The notes beneath the pieces are model-generated. The model was not told where the DNA came from. It ran no database searches and worked only from the letters and a program-made list of their open reading frames with translations. Both the position numbers and the translations under genes were made by a program. Shown here piece by piece: positions 16,719 to 24,790 of a stretch of DNA of 64,000 nt (the first letter of the stretch is position 1; each line of letters begins with the position of its first letter). The stretch lies in the NCBI RefSeq assembly GCF_900590885.1, contig NZ_UUON01000001.1, positions 62,001 to 126,000 of the forward strand, read 5' to 3'. This DNA is from Pseudomonas viridiflava. Its GTDB lineage: Bacteria > Pseudomonadota > Gammaproteobacteria > Pseudomonadales > Pseudomonadaceae.

Positions 16719-17486
16719 ATGAGCCAAGCTGCCAACGAGCCTGCGAACCCGTCGTTACTGACGGTCAACGATATTGAAGTGATCTATGACGGCGCGATCC
16801 TGGCGGTGGCGGGTGTGTCGCTGCACGTGCCCAAGGGCGCCATCGTTGCTTTGCTTGGGGCCAACGGCGCGGGCAAGAGCACCACGCTCAAGGCTATCTC
16901 CGGGCTGGTGCGCGCGGAGCGGGCCGAGGTCAGCCGAGGCGTGATCGAATATGCCGGGCAGGACCTGGCAGGCATTGACCCCAGCCAGCGCGTGCGCCAG
17001 GGCATGGTGCATGTGCTGGAAGGCCGCCATGTGTTCGGCCAACTCACGGTGGAAGACAACCTGCGCAGCGGTGGCTTCGTGCGGCGCCTGAGCCGCAAGG
17101 CCATGGAGCAGGACCTGGAGCGCATCTACAGCTGGTTCCCGCGCCTCAAGACCAAGCGCCACACCCGCGCCGGGCTGACCTCCGGCGGCGAGCAGCAAAT
17201 GGTCGCCATCGGCCGCGCGTTGATGACCCGTCCTGCTTTGGTACTGCTCGACGAGCCGTCCATGGGGTTGGCGCCTATGATCGTGCAGGAGATTTTCGCG
17301 ATCATCGCGCAGCTCAACCGCGAGCAGCAGGTGAGCTTCCTGATCGCCGAGCAGAACATCAACGTCGCGCTCACCTATGCGTCCCACGGCTACGTGCTGG
17401 ATACTGGGCGCGTGGCCTTGAGCGGCAGCGCCGCAGAACTGCTGGCGCGCGGCGATCTGCATGATATTTATCTGGGTAAACAGTAA
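16719..17486 (+). CDS. ABC transporter ATP-binding protein, LivF-like
   Basis: 255 residues. Walker A LLGANGAGKSTTLKAISG, signature LTSGGEQQMVAIGRALM, Walker B LVLLDEPSMGLAP and H-loop replaced by the LivF-typical LIAEQN. The Gln in LIAEQN is normal for LivF. It completes the five-part importer. Only three bases separate it from the receptor gene. Confidence 0.93.
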   Translation: MSQAANEPANPSLLTVNDIEVIYDGAILAVAGVSLHVPKGAIVALLGANGAGKSTTLKAISGLVRAERAEVSRGVIEYAGQDLAGIDPSQRVRQGMVHVLEGRHVFGQLTVEDNLRSGGFVRRLSRKAMEQDLERIYSWFPRLKTKRHTRAGLTSGGEQQMVAIGRALMTRPALVLLDEPSMGLAPMIVQEIFAIIAQLNREQQVSFLIAEQNINVALTYASHGYVLDTGRVALSGSAAELLARGDLHDIYLGKQ

Positions 17487-17498
17487 GGGCGAATGTGC

Positions 17499-18893
17499 AT
17501 GACTGAAACCATCCGCAACGCTGATGTCTTGATCATCGGCGGCGGCCTGAGCGGCACGATGCTGGCCGTGCAACTGCTGCGCCTGCCTGGCCAGCGGCAG
17601 ATCCTGGTGATCGAGCCGCGCGCCGAACTCGGCCGAGGCGAGGCCTACAGCGCGGTCGAACTGGGCCACACCCTGAACGGCAACGCCGCGCGCATGAGCG
17701 TCGACCCGGACAATGCCGACGACCTGACCCAATGGCTCACCGATTACATCGGCGCCGGCGGCTGGCCACAGGCCCATGAGCAATCGGTGCCGATCAGCGA
17801 ACTGTTCCCGCCGCGCGGGATTTTTGGCTTGTACACGCAACAGCGCCTGGCCGAAGCCAAGGCGCTGTCGGCGTCCAGCGTGGAGCATATCCGCGCGGAG
17901 GTGATCGACCTGCAGGTCGATGCCGACGCGACCCTGCTGACCCTCGATAACGGCCAGCAACTGCGCGGCGCCCAGGCGGTGTTGGCCACCGGCATGTTCC
18001 CGGCGGCGCGCACTCCACAGACCGAATCCAGCGGCTTGAATGCCGCCGCCGTCGACCCGTGGGACGTGCAAGCCATGACGCTACTCGACCCGCAATCGAC
18101 GGTGCTGATTATCGGTTCCGGGTTGACCATGGTTGACGCCGTGGTGTCCCTGGAGCAGGCCGGGCATCGCGGGCCGATCGAGATTTTTTCCCGCCATGGC
18201 CTGCTGCCCCACGTGCGCCGCCAGCCGCCGAGCTGGGTCGATTTCCTCGCCGCCGACCACAGCCTGCGCAGCCCACGGCAACTGCTGCGTGAAGTGCGCC
18301 GCCAATGCCGTCTCGCAGTGGAGCAGGGCATTGATTGGCAGGCGCCGCTGGACACCGTGCGCGCGCATATCGGCCGCTTGTGGAGCCAGGCCGGCGAGGG
18401 TGAAAAACGCCAGTTCGTGCGCCATGTGCGGCCGTGGTGGGAAAGTCATCACCACCGTTCGCCGCCGTTGAGCGCGCAGTTGGTGGAGCGCTTGCATGCA
18501 CAAGGGCGGTTGCGGATTCGAGCGGCATCGTTCAAGGGTCTGGCGCCTGCGGGGGAGGGCGTGGCGATTCGCTTGCGCTTTCGCGGTGAGCAGGCGATTA
18601 CGCAGGTGGCGGGCGCGGCGTTGATCAACTCCAGCGGTATTGAGTATGACTGGCGCCGCGTGGCCCGGCCGTTGCCGCGGCAATTGCTCGCGCGTGGGTT
18701 GATCCAGCCTGGGCCGTTGGCGTTGGGGATTGCGGCGGATGCGTCGGGTGCGGTGCTGGATGCGCAGGGGCAGGTCAGTCAGCGGCTGTTCGCCATGGGC
18801 CCGCCGTTGCGCGGGATGTGGTGGGAGAGCACGGCGGTGACGGATGTGGCGTTGCAGGCCAAGGCGTTGGCTTCAAAATTGGCGAATAGGTAA
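17499..18893 (+). CDS. FAD/NAD(P)-binding protein, NAD_binding_9-like
   Basis: 464 residues from the ATG at 17499, chosen because AAGGG at 17485-17489 is nine bases upstream; the ATG at 17493 is too close. An N-terminal dinucleotide fold is clear (DVLIIGGGLSGTMLAVQLL, then LVIEPRAELGRGEAYS), and a second one begins TVLIIGSGLTMVDAVVSLEQ near residue 205. The region GNAARMSVDPDNADDLTQWL is typical of the family found with siderophore and uncharacterised oxidoreductase genes. It is the last gene of the operon, and its product may supply or process electrons for the flavin enzymes. A REP hairpin abuts its stop codon. Confidence 0.85.
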   Translation: MTETIRNADVLIIGGGLSGTMLAVQLLRLPGQRQILVIEPRAELGRGEAYSAVELGHTLNGNAARMSVDPDNADDLTQWLTDYIGAGGWPQAHEQSVPISELFPPRGIFGLYTQQRLAEAKALSASSVEHIRAEVIDLQVDADATLLTLDNGQQLRGAQAVLATGMFPAARTPQTESSGLNAAAVDPWDVQAMTLLDPQSTVLIIGSGLTMVDAVVSLEQAGHRGPIEIFSRHGLLPHVRRQPPSWVDFLAADHSLRSPRQLLREVRRQCRLAVEQGIDWQAPLDTVRAHIGRLWSQAGEGEKRQFVRHVRPWWESHHHRSPPLSAQLVERLHAQGRLRIRAASFKGLAPAGEGVAIRLRFRGEQAITQVAGAALINSSGIEYDWRRVARPLPRQLLARGLIQPGPLALGIAADASGAVLDAQGQVSQRLFAMGPPLRGMWWESTAVTDVALQAKALASKLANR

Positions 18894-18923
18894 ATGTGGG
18901 AGGGGGCTTGCCCCCTCCCACAT
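18894..18923. repeat. REP hairpin immediately after the stop codon
   Basis: ATGTGGGAGGGGGC, TT, GCCCCCTCCCACAT form a near-perfect 30-base palindrome that begins directly after TAA. It separates two convergent genes and may act as an mRNA 3'-end structure. Confidence 0.9.
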
Positions 18924-18934
18924 TTGCTCTGTGT

Positions 18935-20179
18935 TTAATTTGAGATTTTCACCAGGCCGGGTTTTAGGCCGAACACCTCAACACCCTGTGGTGTGGATTG
19001 ACCTGTCGTCACCTTCACCCGCTCCACCGGCTTATCCATCGCCGCCCGATACGCCACGGTCATGTCCGGCCCGATCGCCTGGCTCGGCACCACAATCGCC
19101 TGTTCATTGTTGTACGTCACAATGCTCAACCGCGCACTCATCCCCAGCCGCACCCGCTGCAACTGCTGCGGGGTGAGCTTGGGGATCGACAGCGTCACCG
19201 CAAATTGCGCGCTGCCCTGGCTGTCGCCGCCAATCGCCAGGCCGCTGACCACGCTGACCGAGCCGCTCAGCCGCTCGCCATCAAACCCGTCGCCCAGCAC
19301 TTCTACCGCTTGGCCCTGGTGCAGTTGGTTGATGTCCAGTTCGGACACCTTGGCGACGATCTTCAGCTGCTCGATATTGGCCAGGCCGAACAGCACCTGG
19401 CCCTGGCCGACCTTGCTGCCGGCCTGTATCGGCGTGGTGCTGGCGCCGCCGCCCTGCGCTGTATTATTGCCGGGCGCAGGTACCACGATGCCGGAGAACG
19501 GTGCCTTGATTTCCTGGCCGTCGAGCAACTGGTGCAGGGCGTCGTATTTCACCGTGGCGTTGGTCAATTCCATATCGGCGATCTGGCGGTATTCGCCTTG
19601 GCCTTGTTCCAGCGCCTGTTGCAGTTCGCTGCGCGCAGAAGCGAGGTCGAGTTGCTGTTGCTGGGTCTGCTGCTTGAGTTCGTCCAACTCATTGCGCGGG
19701 ATGATGCCGCGCTGGAACAGGTTTTCGCTTTCGGTCAGCTTGCGTTGGGTATTGCCAGCGGTCATTTCGGCGGTGCGCAGGCTGCGGCGGGCGCGGCTGA
19801 CGGCGGGGCTGCTGTCCCAATCCTGCATCTCTTGCACGGTGCGCCGGGCCTTGAGCTGGGCGGCGAGGGCATCACGCAATTGTACTTCGAGGGTGGCCGG
19901 GTCCATGCGCAGCAGCACCTGGCCGGCATCGACCCGTTGGCCTTGCTCCACCAGGTTGGCTTGTACATTGCCATCAAACGGCGCGGTGAGGATAAGGGTG
20001 CTGTCGGGCTCGATCTTGCCCACCAGGCCGATCTGGTGCACCAGCGGGTCGGGTTTCACCGCGAGCCACTGTTCGGGTGCAGTGGCCGGGCCTTCGGCAG
20101 GGCTGCGCAGGGCCAGCCCCGCGCCGGCCAGTAGCACAATCAATACGGCGCCCAGCAGGCGTTTGTGATTAGTAGTCAT
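18935..20179 (-). CDS. Efflux periplasmic adaptor (HlyD/MacA-like membrane fusion protein)
   Basis: 414 residues with a single N-terminal membrane anchor (LLGAVLIVLLAGAGLAL). The split biotinyl-lipoyl-like halves (ILTAPFDGNVQANLVEQGQRVDAGQVLLRMD and QEIKAPFSGIVVPAP) flank a long coiled-coil hairpin rich in Gln, Glu and Arg (residues about 110-215). It bridges the inner-membrane ABC unit and the TolC-like channel. Last gene of the four-gene operon; it starts inside the end of the TolC-like gene (11-base overlap). Confidence 0.92.
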   Translation of the reverse strand: MTTNHKRLLGAVLIVLLAGAGLALRSPAEGPATAPEQWLAVKPDPLVHQIGLVGKIEPDSTLILTAPFDGNVQANLVEQGQRVDAGQVLLRMDPATLEVQLRDALAAQLKARRTVQEMQDWDSSPAVSRARRSLRTAEMTAGNTQRKLTESENLFQRGIIPRNELDELKQQTQQQQLDLASARSELQQALEQGQGEYRQIADMELTNATVKYDALHQLLDGQEIKAPFSGIVVPAPGNNTAQGGGASTTPIQAGSKVGQGQVLFGLANIEQLKIVAKVSELDINQLHQGQAVEVLGDGFDGERLSGSVSVVSGLAIGGDSQGSAQFAVTLSIPKLTPQQLQRVRLGMSARLSIVTYNNEQAIVVPSQAIGPDMTVAYRAAMDKPVERVKVTTGQSTPQGVEVFGLKPGLVKISN

Positions 20180-21647
20180 TGAGGGCGATTTCCCAACTTT
20201 CCAGCGTCATGCCCAGGGTCAAGTCGAGCTGGGTCTGGGCGTTCAAATAAGCGATCAGCGCATTGAGTTGCGCGTTTTCGGCGTTGCGCAGGTCGGTCTC
20301 GAAGCTCAACACCTGGAAGTTGGTGGAGCGCCCGGCACTGAGTTTTTCCCGCTCGATCTCGATCTTGCGCCGCGACAATTCCACCGCGCGCTGGGAGATT
20401 TCATATTGCCGCCAGCGCGTGCCGAGGTCGCGCACCACATCGTTGACGCTGCGCTCCAGTTCCTGGCGGGCGTCGGTGATGCGGATCTGTTGATCCTCCA
20501 CATTCACCCGTGCACGCACTTCGGCCTGGCGCGTGCTGAGGTCGCCAATGGGAATTTGCACCTGCACCCCGGCGTAGCTGTCCCAGGTGCGATTGTTGCT
20601 GCTGCCGGCGTCGTTATTGTAGTTGTCGCGAACCTGGTTGGCGCCCGCCACCAGGTCGACCTGCCAGCGCCCGGAGTCCTTGGCGATCACCAGGTTGAGG
20701 TCGGCCTGCTGGCTGCCGAGCAGGGCGGCGAGGTATTCCGGCTGTTGCGTCTGCGCGAGGTTGAAGGCTTGGCGCTTGTCGATCTGCATGGGCTTGGCCT
20801 CCAGCGCTTCGGTGGCGCGAATCGGCGTGGCCAGGTCCAGCGCCAACAGACGCAGCAGGGCCAGGCGGCTGGTGTCGAGCTGGTTCTGGGCTTCTTCCAC
20901 GCCCAGTTGCTGGGTGGCGATATCGGCTTCGGTCTGCACGATTTCAAATTCGGCCATGCGCCCGGCGCTGATCAACGCCTTGTTGACCTCAAGCAACGTG
21001 CCGGAGCGTTTGAGGGCGTCCTGCACAATGCTCAGTTGCTCCTGGGCGCGCAGCAATTCGCGGTAGGTGGCGATGATCTGGCTGATGGTCTGCGCCACGG
21101 TGGCCTTGAGGTTCAGGCGGTTGGCCTGCTCCGACAGGCGTGACAGGCGCAGCGGCGCGGTGGTGGCGTCCCAGCCGGCGCCGCGCAGCAGCGGCTGGAT
21201 GAGCGCCAGGTCCAGACCGTCGCTGCGGTAGCGGCCGGCACGGTCGGCGCTGTTCAGTTGCTGGGTCCAGGCCATGCTCAGGCGCGTGCCGTACTCGCCA
21301 AGCAGGCTGGTGGCCGGCGCCACGTTGGCATTGCGCGCATTGTCGGCAGAGCCCCGGCTGCTGCGGTAGTAGCTGTTGAGGGTGAGCTTGGGGTTGAACA
21401 CATCCTCGGCCACGCGCAGGTCGAACTTCTGCGCCACCCGTTGCAGGTAGGCGCTGCGGATCGCCGGGTTGTTGCGCAGGCCCAGGTACACGGCGTCGCC
21501 GAGGGTCAGGGTGGTGGCCTGCGCATTCAACGATACGCCGCGGTCATACGCGCTGCGGGTGCTGCTGGGTGCCGACGGTTTGATCACCACGTCGGCGGCC
21601 ATGCCCTGCCAACTTACCAGCGCGAGCAACCATAGCCATCTACTCAT
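20169..21647 (-). CDS. TolC-family outer-membrane efflux channel
   Basis: 492 residues with a signal peptide (MSRWLWLLALVSWQGMAADV). Two OEP repeats with long helices are visible (TVAQTISQIIATYRELLRAQEQLSIVQDALKRS...; ARQELERSVNDVVRDLGTRW). Length is usual for the family. Finding it between the permease and adaptor genes means the operon encodes a complete tripartite pump. Start overlaps the permease stop by eight bases. Confidence 0.92.
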   Translation of the reverse strand: MSRWLWLLALVSWQGMAADVVIKPSAPSSTRSAYDRGVSLNAQATTLTLGDAVYLGLRNNPAIRSAYLQRVAQKFDLRVAEDVFNPKLTLNSYYRSSRGSADNARNANVAPATSLLGEYGTRLSMAWTQQLNSADRAGRYRSDGLDLALIQPLLRGAGWDATTAPLRLSRLSEQANRLNLKATVAQTISQIIATYRELLRAQEQLSIVQDALKRSGTLLEVNKALISAGRMAEFEIVQTEADIATQQLGVEEAQNQLDTSRLALLRLLALDLATPIRATEALEAKPMQIDKRQAFNLAQTQQPEYLAALLGSQQADLNLVIAKDSGRWQVDLVAGANQVRDNYNNDAGSSNNRTWDSYAGVQVQIPIGDLSTRQAEVRARVNVEDQQIRITDARQELERSVNDVVRDLGTRWRQYEISQRAVELSRRKIEIEREKLSAGRSTNFQVLSFETDLRNAENAQLNALIAYLNAQTQLDLTLGMTLESWEIALNDY

Positions 21648-22839
21648 CGCGCAAGGCCTCCACCGGCTGCAACCGTGAGGCCGAAATCGCCGGGTAAATG
21701 CCGAAAAACAGGCCCACCAGCAAGGTACTGCCCACCCCCAGGGGCAGGGCGGCGACCGCCAGTGCGAATGCCCATCCCGACAGCCACGCGTACAACCAGG
21801 CGCAGGTCATGCCCAGCACCGCGCCGCACGCCGCGCCCACTGCCGTGAGTGTCACGGCCTCCAGCAGGAACAGGTTGCGGATATCCCGCTGGCGCGCACC
21901 CAGGGCCATGCGTATACCAATTTCGCGACGGCGCTCCGACACGTTCATCAGCATCACATTCATCACCCCCACACCGCCGCCCACCAGGGAGATAGCCCCC
22001 AGGGCCAGCAGCAGGTAGGCAAACGTGCGACTTTGGCGGGTCATGCCATCAATCATTTGCTGGGGCACCTGGATGTCTACGGTGTGGTCGACCAGTTGGG
22101 CCTGCAGCGCGACGTTGGCGTGCTGTGCGATGCGTTCCATGTCCAGCCCCGGGGCTGCGCGGATGATCACATTGGCGATTTGCGGGTTGGCATAGATGCG
22201 GCGCATGCCTTGTGCGGGGATGAACAGCGAATCGTTAGCCTGCACCGGCATCATCATCGCGCGCGGCTGGTGTTGCAGGATGCCCACCAGCAGGAACAGG
22301 TAGTCGTTGATACGCACGCGGTCGCCCAGTCTCAGCGGGTCGCCTGGCGCGCCCAGGGCCTGGGCCAATTGGGCGCCGATCACGCCATAGGTTTCATTCG
22401 CGTCGAAAGGCGACAGGAAGCGTCCCTCCTGCACCACCAGGCGCATCGCGCCCTGGATGCCTGGTGTGCTGCCGACGACGTTGGCGTTGGTGCTGCGGCC
22501 GTGGAACACAACGGGGCCGCTGAGCAGGGTCAGCGCACCGATATGGGTAAGGCCCGGCACCGCCAGGCGCACGGCATCCAGGTCGAGGCGGGTGGCCATT
22601 GGCAGATTGATAGTGCCTTTGGAGGGGAACTGGGCGACCAGGGTGTCCGTGCCCATCTCCTTGAAAATCATCGCCGCATCCACCGCCGCGTTGTGGCCGA
22701 TATTGATCAGCGCCACCACCGACGAGCTGCCGATCACGATACCCAGCAGGGCCAGGACCGAGCGTTTGCCCAGGGTGCGCAGGCTGACGAAGGCTTCATG
22801 CAGCAGTTGGCTGAAGCTCAGTTCTACCCGCAGGGTCAT
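21640..22839 (-). CDS. ABC transporter permease, MacB/FtsX type
   Basis: 399 residues. N-terminal helix (SVLALLGIVIGSSSVVALINIGHNAA), a large periplasmic MacB_PCD domain (residues about 50-270) and three C-terminal helices with the FtsX signature (SLVGGGVGVMNVMLMNVSERRREIGIRMALGARQRDI). Such permeases drive substrates from periplasm through TolC by a mechanotransmission mechanism. The start overlaps the ATPase stop (ATGA). Substrates of related pumps include macrolides, peptides and lipopeptides; none can be assigned here. Confidence 0.93.
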   Translation of the reverse strand: MTLRVELSFSQLLHEAFVSLRTLGKRSVLALLGIVIGSSSVVALINIGHNAAVDAAMIFKEMGTDTLVAQFPSKGTINLPMATRLDLDAVRLAVPGLTHIGALTLLSGPVVFHGRSTNANVVGSTPGIQGAMRLVVQEGRFLSPFDANETYGVIGAQLAQALGAPGDPLRLGDRVRINDYLFLLVGILQHQPRAMMMPVQANDSLFIPAQGMRRIYANPQIANVIIRAAPGLDMERIAQHANVALQAQLVDHTVDIQVPQQMIDGMTRQSRTFAYLLLALGAISLVGGGVGVMNVMLMNVSERRREIGIRMALGARQRDIRNLFLLEAVTLTAVGAACGAVLGMTCAWLYAWLSGWAFALAVAALPLGVGSTLLVGLFFGIYPAISASRLQPVEALRDE

Positions 22840-23543
22840 AGGCGCCCGGCCTCTTGCACCACGCCATTGCGCACCAGGATCTTGCGGTCCAGGCGCTCGG
22901 CGATATGCGGGTCGTGGGTGACGATGATCAGCGTCACCTGTTGCTCGCGGTTCAGCGCCAGCAGCAGGTTCATGATGTCCTGGGCGGTGTGGCTGTCGAG
23001 GTTGCCGGTGGGTTCGTCGGCCAGGATCACCGACGGGTTGCCGACCAATGCACGGGCAATCGCCACACGCTGGCGCTGGCCTCCCGAGAGGTCGGCGGGG
23101 CGGTGGTGGGCGCGTTCGGCCAGGCCCACCTGTTCGAGCATGCGTAACGCCTGCTCTACCGACTCGTGGCGCGACACGCCGCGATAGCTCAGGGGCAGGG
23201 CCACATTGTCGAGGGCGCTGAGGCGTGGCAGCAGGTTGAAGCTCTGGAATACAAAGCCGATCTGCTGGTTACGGATCGCCGCCAGCTCATCGGGGCTGGC
23301 GTTGAAAATATCGTGGCCGGCGAAGTGGTACTGGCCGCAGTTGGGCAAATCCAGCAGGCCGAGGATATTGAGCAGGGTGCTTTTGCCGGAGCCGGAGGCG
23401 CCGAGGATGCCGCAGCTGTCGCCACGGGCGATCGCCAGGCACACATCATTGAGAATGGTCAGTTCCTGCCCGGCCAACTGATAGCGTTTGCCGATGCCTT
23501 GCAGGGAGATCAAGCCTGGGAGCGCGGGGGTGTCTGTCATCAT
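22836..23543 (-). CDS. ABC transporter ATP-binding protein, MacB/LolD type
   Basis: 235 residues; two ATG codons in tandem at the start. Walker A ILGASGSGKSTLLN, Q-loop, signature LSGGQRQRVAIARALVGNP and Walker B VILADEPTGNLDSHTAQ are intact. The EPTGNLDS motif places it in the LolD/MacB/FtsE group. First gene of the operon, divergent from a TetR-family regulator. Confidence 0.94.
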   Translation of the reverse strand: MMTDTPALPGLISLQGIGKRYQLAGQELTILNDVCLAIARGDSCGILGASGSGKSTLLNILGLLDLPNCGQYHFAGHDIFNASPDELAAIRNQQIGFVFQSFNLLPRLSALDNVALPLSYRGVSRHESVEQALRMLEQVGLAERAHHRPADLSGGQRQRVAIARALVGNPSVILADEPTGNLDSHTAQDIMNLLLALNREQQVTLIIVTHDPHIAERLDRKILVRNGVVQEAGRL

Positions 23544-23650
23544 GACTACGCCTTCAGTCTCGACGCCGCCGTGCTGCCCCCGAAAAGCCTTGTAACAAGT
23601 TCGGGAGCTGCCTGGAACGCATCACGGACTGGTTTTATTTCTTGTTTTTA

Positions 23651-23661
23651 AAATATTGTTT
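23651..23661 (-). promoter_or_regulatory. Efflux-side copy of an 11-base shared motif (candidate TetR operator)
   Basis: Read on the minus strand this is AAACAATATTT, 108 bases upstream of the ABC ATPase start, within an AT-rich block suited to a promoter. An identical 11-mer in the same orientation relative to transcription precedes tetR. Confidence 0.45.
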
Positions 23662-23825
23662 GAATACTAACCGTGTTCCGCTCGGTTCGCCAGCGGTGGA
23701 TATAGAGCGGTTTTACGCTTTGAAATGATTTTTCCGATGGGTAAAAGGGCCGTTCCAAAACCCTTCGGGTTAGCTTGGCGAGCCCGTCTGCAAAGGCTTT
23801 CGATCATATGGCGGAGTGTCACTAC

Positions 23826-23854
23826 TTGCTTTCGATCGACGGCCCCGGTATAAA
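23826..23854 (+). promoter_or_regulatory. Candidate sigma70 promoter of the TetR gene
   Basis: TTGCTT (23826-23831), a 17-base spacer, and TATAAA (23849-23854). The -10 is strong and the -35 weak. The expected transcript starts near 23861, about 40 bases before the ATG. Confidence 0.5.
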
Positions 23855-23872
23855 AAATCAAATTATTTTTTA

Positions 23873-23883
23873 AAACAATATTT
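23873..23883 (+). promoter_or_regulatory. tetR-side copy of the 11-base shared motif (candidate operator)
   Basis: AAACAATATTT lies just downstream of the predicted transcription start and upstream of the GGAAC ribosome site, where binding would block the gene's own expression. It matches the efflux-side copy at 23651-23661 exactly. Confidence 0.45.
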
Positions 23884-23899
23884 CCCACGTGGAACTTCT

Positions 23900-24658
23900 A
23901 TGGTCGCGAAGAAACTCAGCGCTCCAAACATCACCAAGACTCGATTGCTGGATGCGACAGAGGCTCTCTTCATCAAGTACGGCTATGACGCCGTTCTGCT
24001 GCGGCAGATTACCGAGCGAGCGCAGGTGAACCTGGCCGCCGTGAACTATCACTTCGGGGACAAGGATTCCCTGATGAAAACCCTGCTGATGCAGCGCCTG
24101 GAGCCGCTCAACGAGCAGCGCCTGGAATTGCTTGCGCGCTGCGAAGCCGAGTCCGATGGCCCACTGGACTGCGACACCCTGCTGGGCGTGCTGTTTGCAC
24201 CGGCCATGGGCCTGGAGCGTAGCGACCCGGCCAGCAGCACGGGGGAAGGGCGTTCGTTCATTCGTTTCCTGGGGCGGGTCTACAGCGATACCTCGCCGTT
24301 TATCCAGGAATACCTCAAGGTGCATTACCAGCCGGTGTTCCAGCGCTTCTTTGAAGCCTTCGCCCTGGCCTTGCCAGACCTGCCGCGTAACGAGCTGGGG
24401 GTGCGCCTGCAATTTGCCCTCAAGGCGATTTCCGGAGTCATGGCCGGTACCGAGCTGCGCTTGCTGATGAATTCCATGAGCCTGGGCCGCCCAGCCACGG
24501 ATGCCGAGGTGATGGCCAAGTTGATCACCCTGGTGTCGGCGGCGATCCGCGTGCCGCAGCAAAGCCCGGAGGCCGAACACGCATTGGCCAAGGTGCTGGA
24601 CACCCAACGCGCCATTCGTGAACAAACGGCAGCCCCTGCCGCCAAGGCGTCGCGATAA
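23900..24658 (+). CDS. TetR/AcrR-family regulator
   Basis: 252 residues from ATG 23900; the upstream ATG-like start at 23816 would translate the AT-rich promoter region and is rejected. The HTH is at residues 15-60 (KTRLLDATEALFIKYGYDAVLLRQITERAQVNLAAVNYHFGDKDSL), with the YHFGDK end typical of the family. The C-terminal ligand domain is about 190 residues. Its position divergent from the tripartite pump suggests it controls that pump, as AcrR-type repressors do. Confidence 0.9.
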   Translation: MVAKKLSAPNITKTRLLDATEALFIKYGYDAVLLRQITERAQVNLAAVNYHFGDKDSLMKTLLMQRLEPLNEQRLELLARCEAESDGPLDCDTLLGVLFAPAMGLERSDPASSTGEGRSFIRFLGRVYSDTSPFIQEYLKVHYQPVFQRFFEAFALALPDLPRNELGVRLQFALKAISGVMAGTELRLLMNSMSLGRPATDAEVMAKLITLVSAAIRVPQQSPEAEHALAKVLDTQRAIREQTAAPAAKASR

Positions 24659-24672
24659 ACCAAATCCCAGGC

Positions 24673-24699
24673 AAAAAAAAGCCCGCTGGGGCGGCGGGC
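24673..24699 (-). terminator. Rho-independent terminator between tetR and the FUSC gene
   Basis: GCCCGC...GCGGGC stem (24681-24699) followed on the minus strand by eight T residues (A-tract 24673-24680). It serves the leftward FUSC gene and separates it from the convergent tetR. Confidence 0.8.
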
Positions 24700-24790
24700 T
24701 TGATGTGCAACGTTTGTAACGGATGAGGCTTTACCCTACGTCCCGGGATGTGAATAAAACGTGAAAAATATGTAAGAAAAAATGTGAGTG

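Larger units (their letters stand above)
23544..23899. other. 356-base AT-rich regulatory region between efflux operon and TetR gene
   Basis: Holds no convincing gene. It contains the tetR promoter, two inverted copies of an 11-base motif next to each gene start, a small stem AACCC-TTC-GGGTT (23759-23771), and a hairpin CCCGAA...TTCGGG (23579-23605) around CTTGTAACAAG in the efflux leader. AT content near 23640-23670 and 23850-23885 is far above that of the surroundings. Confidence 0.7.

Noticed and set aside
16755..18071. 438-codon minus-strand frame across the LivF-like and FAD genes
   Set aside because: It spans two genes that both have strong family motifs on the plus strand.
23667..23888. 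73-codon minus-strand frame in the tetR-efflux spacer
   Set aside because: Lies across the tetR promoter region, has no ribosome site and no recognisable family.
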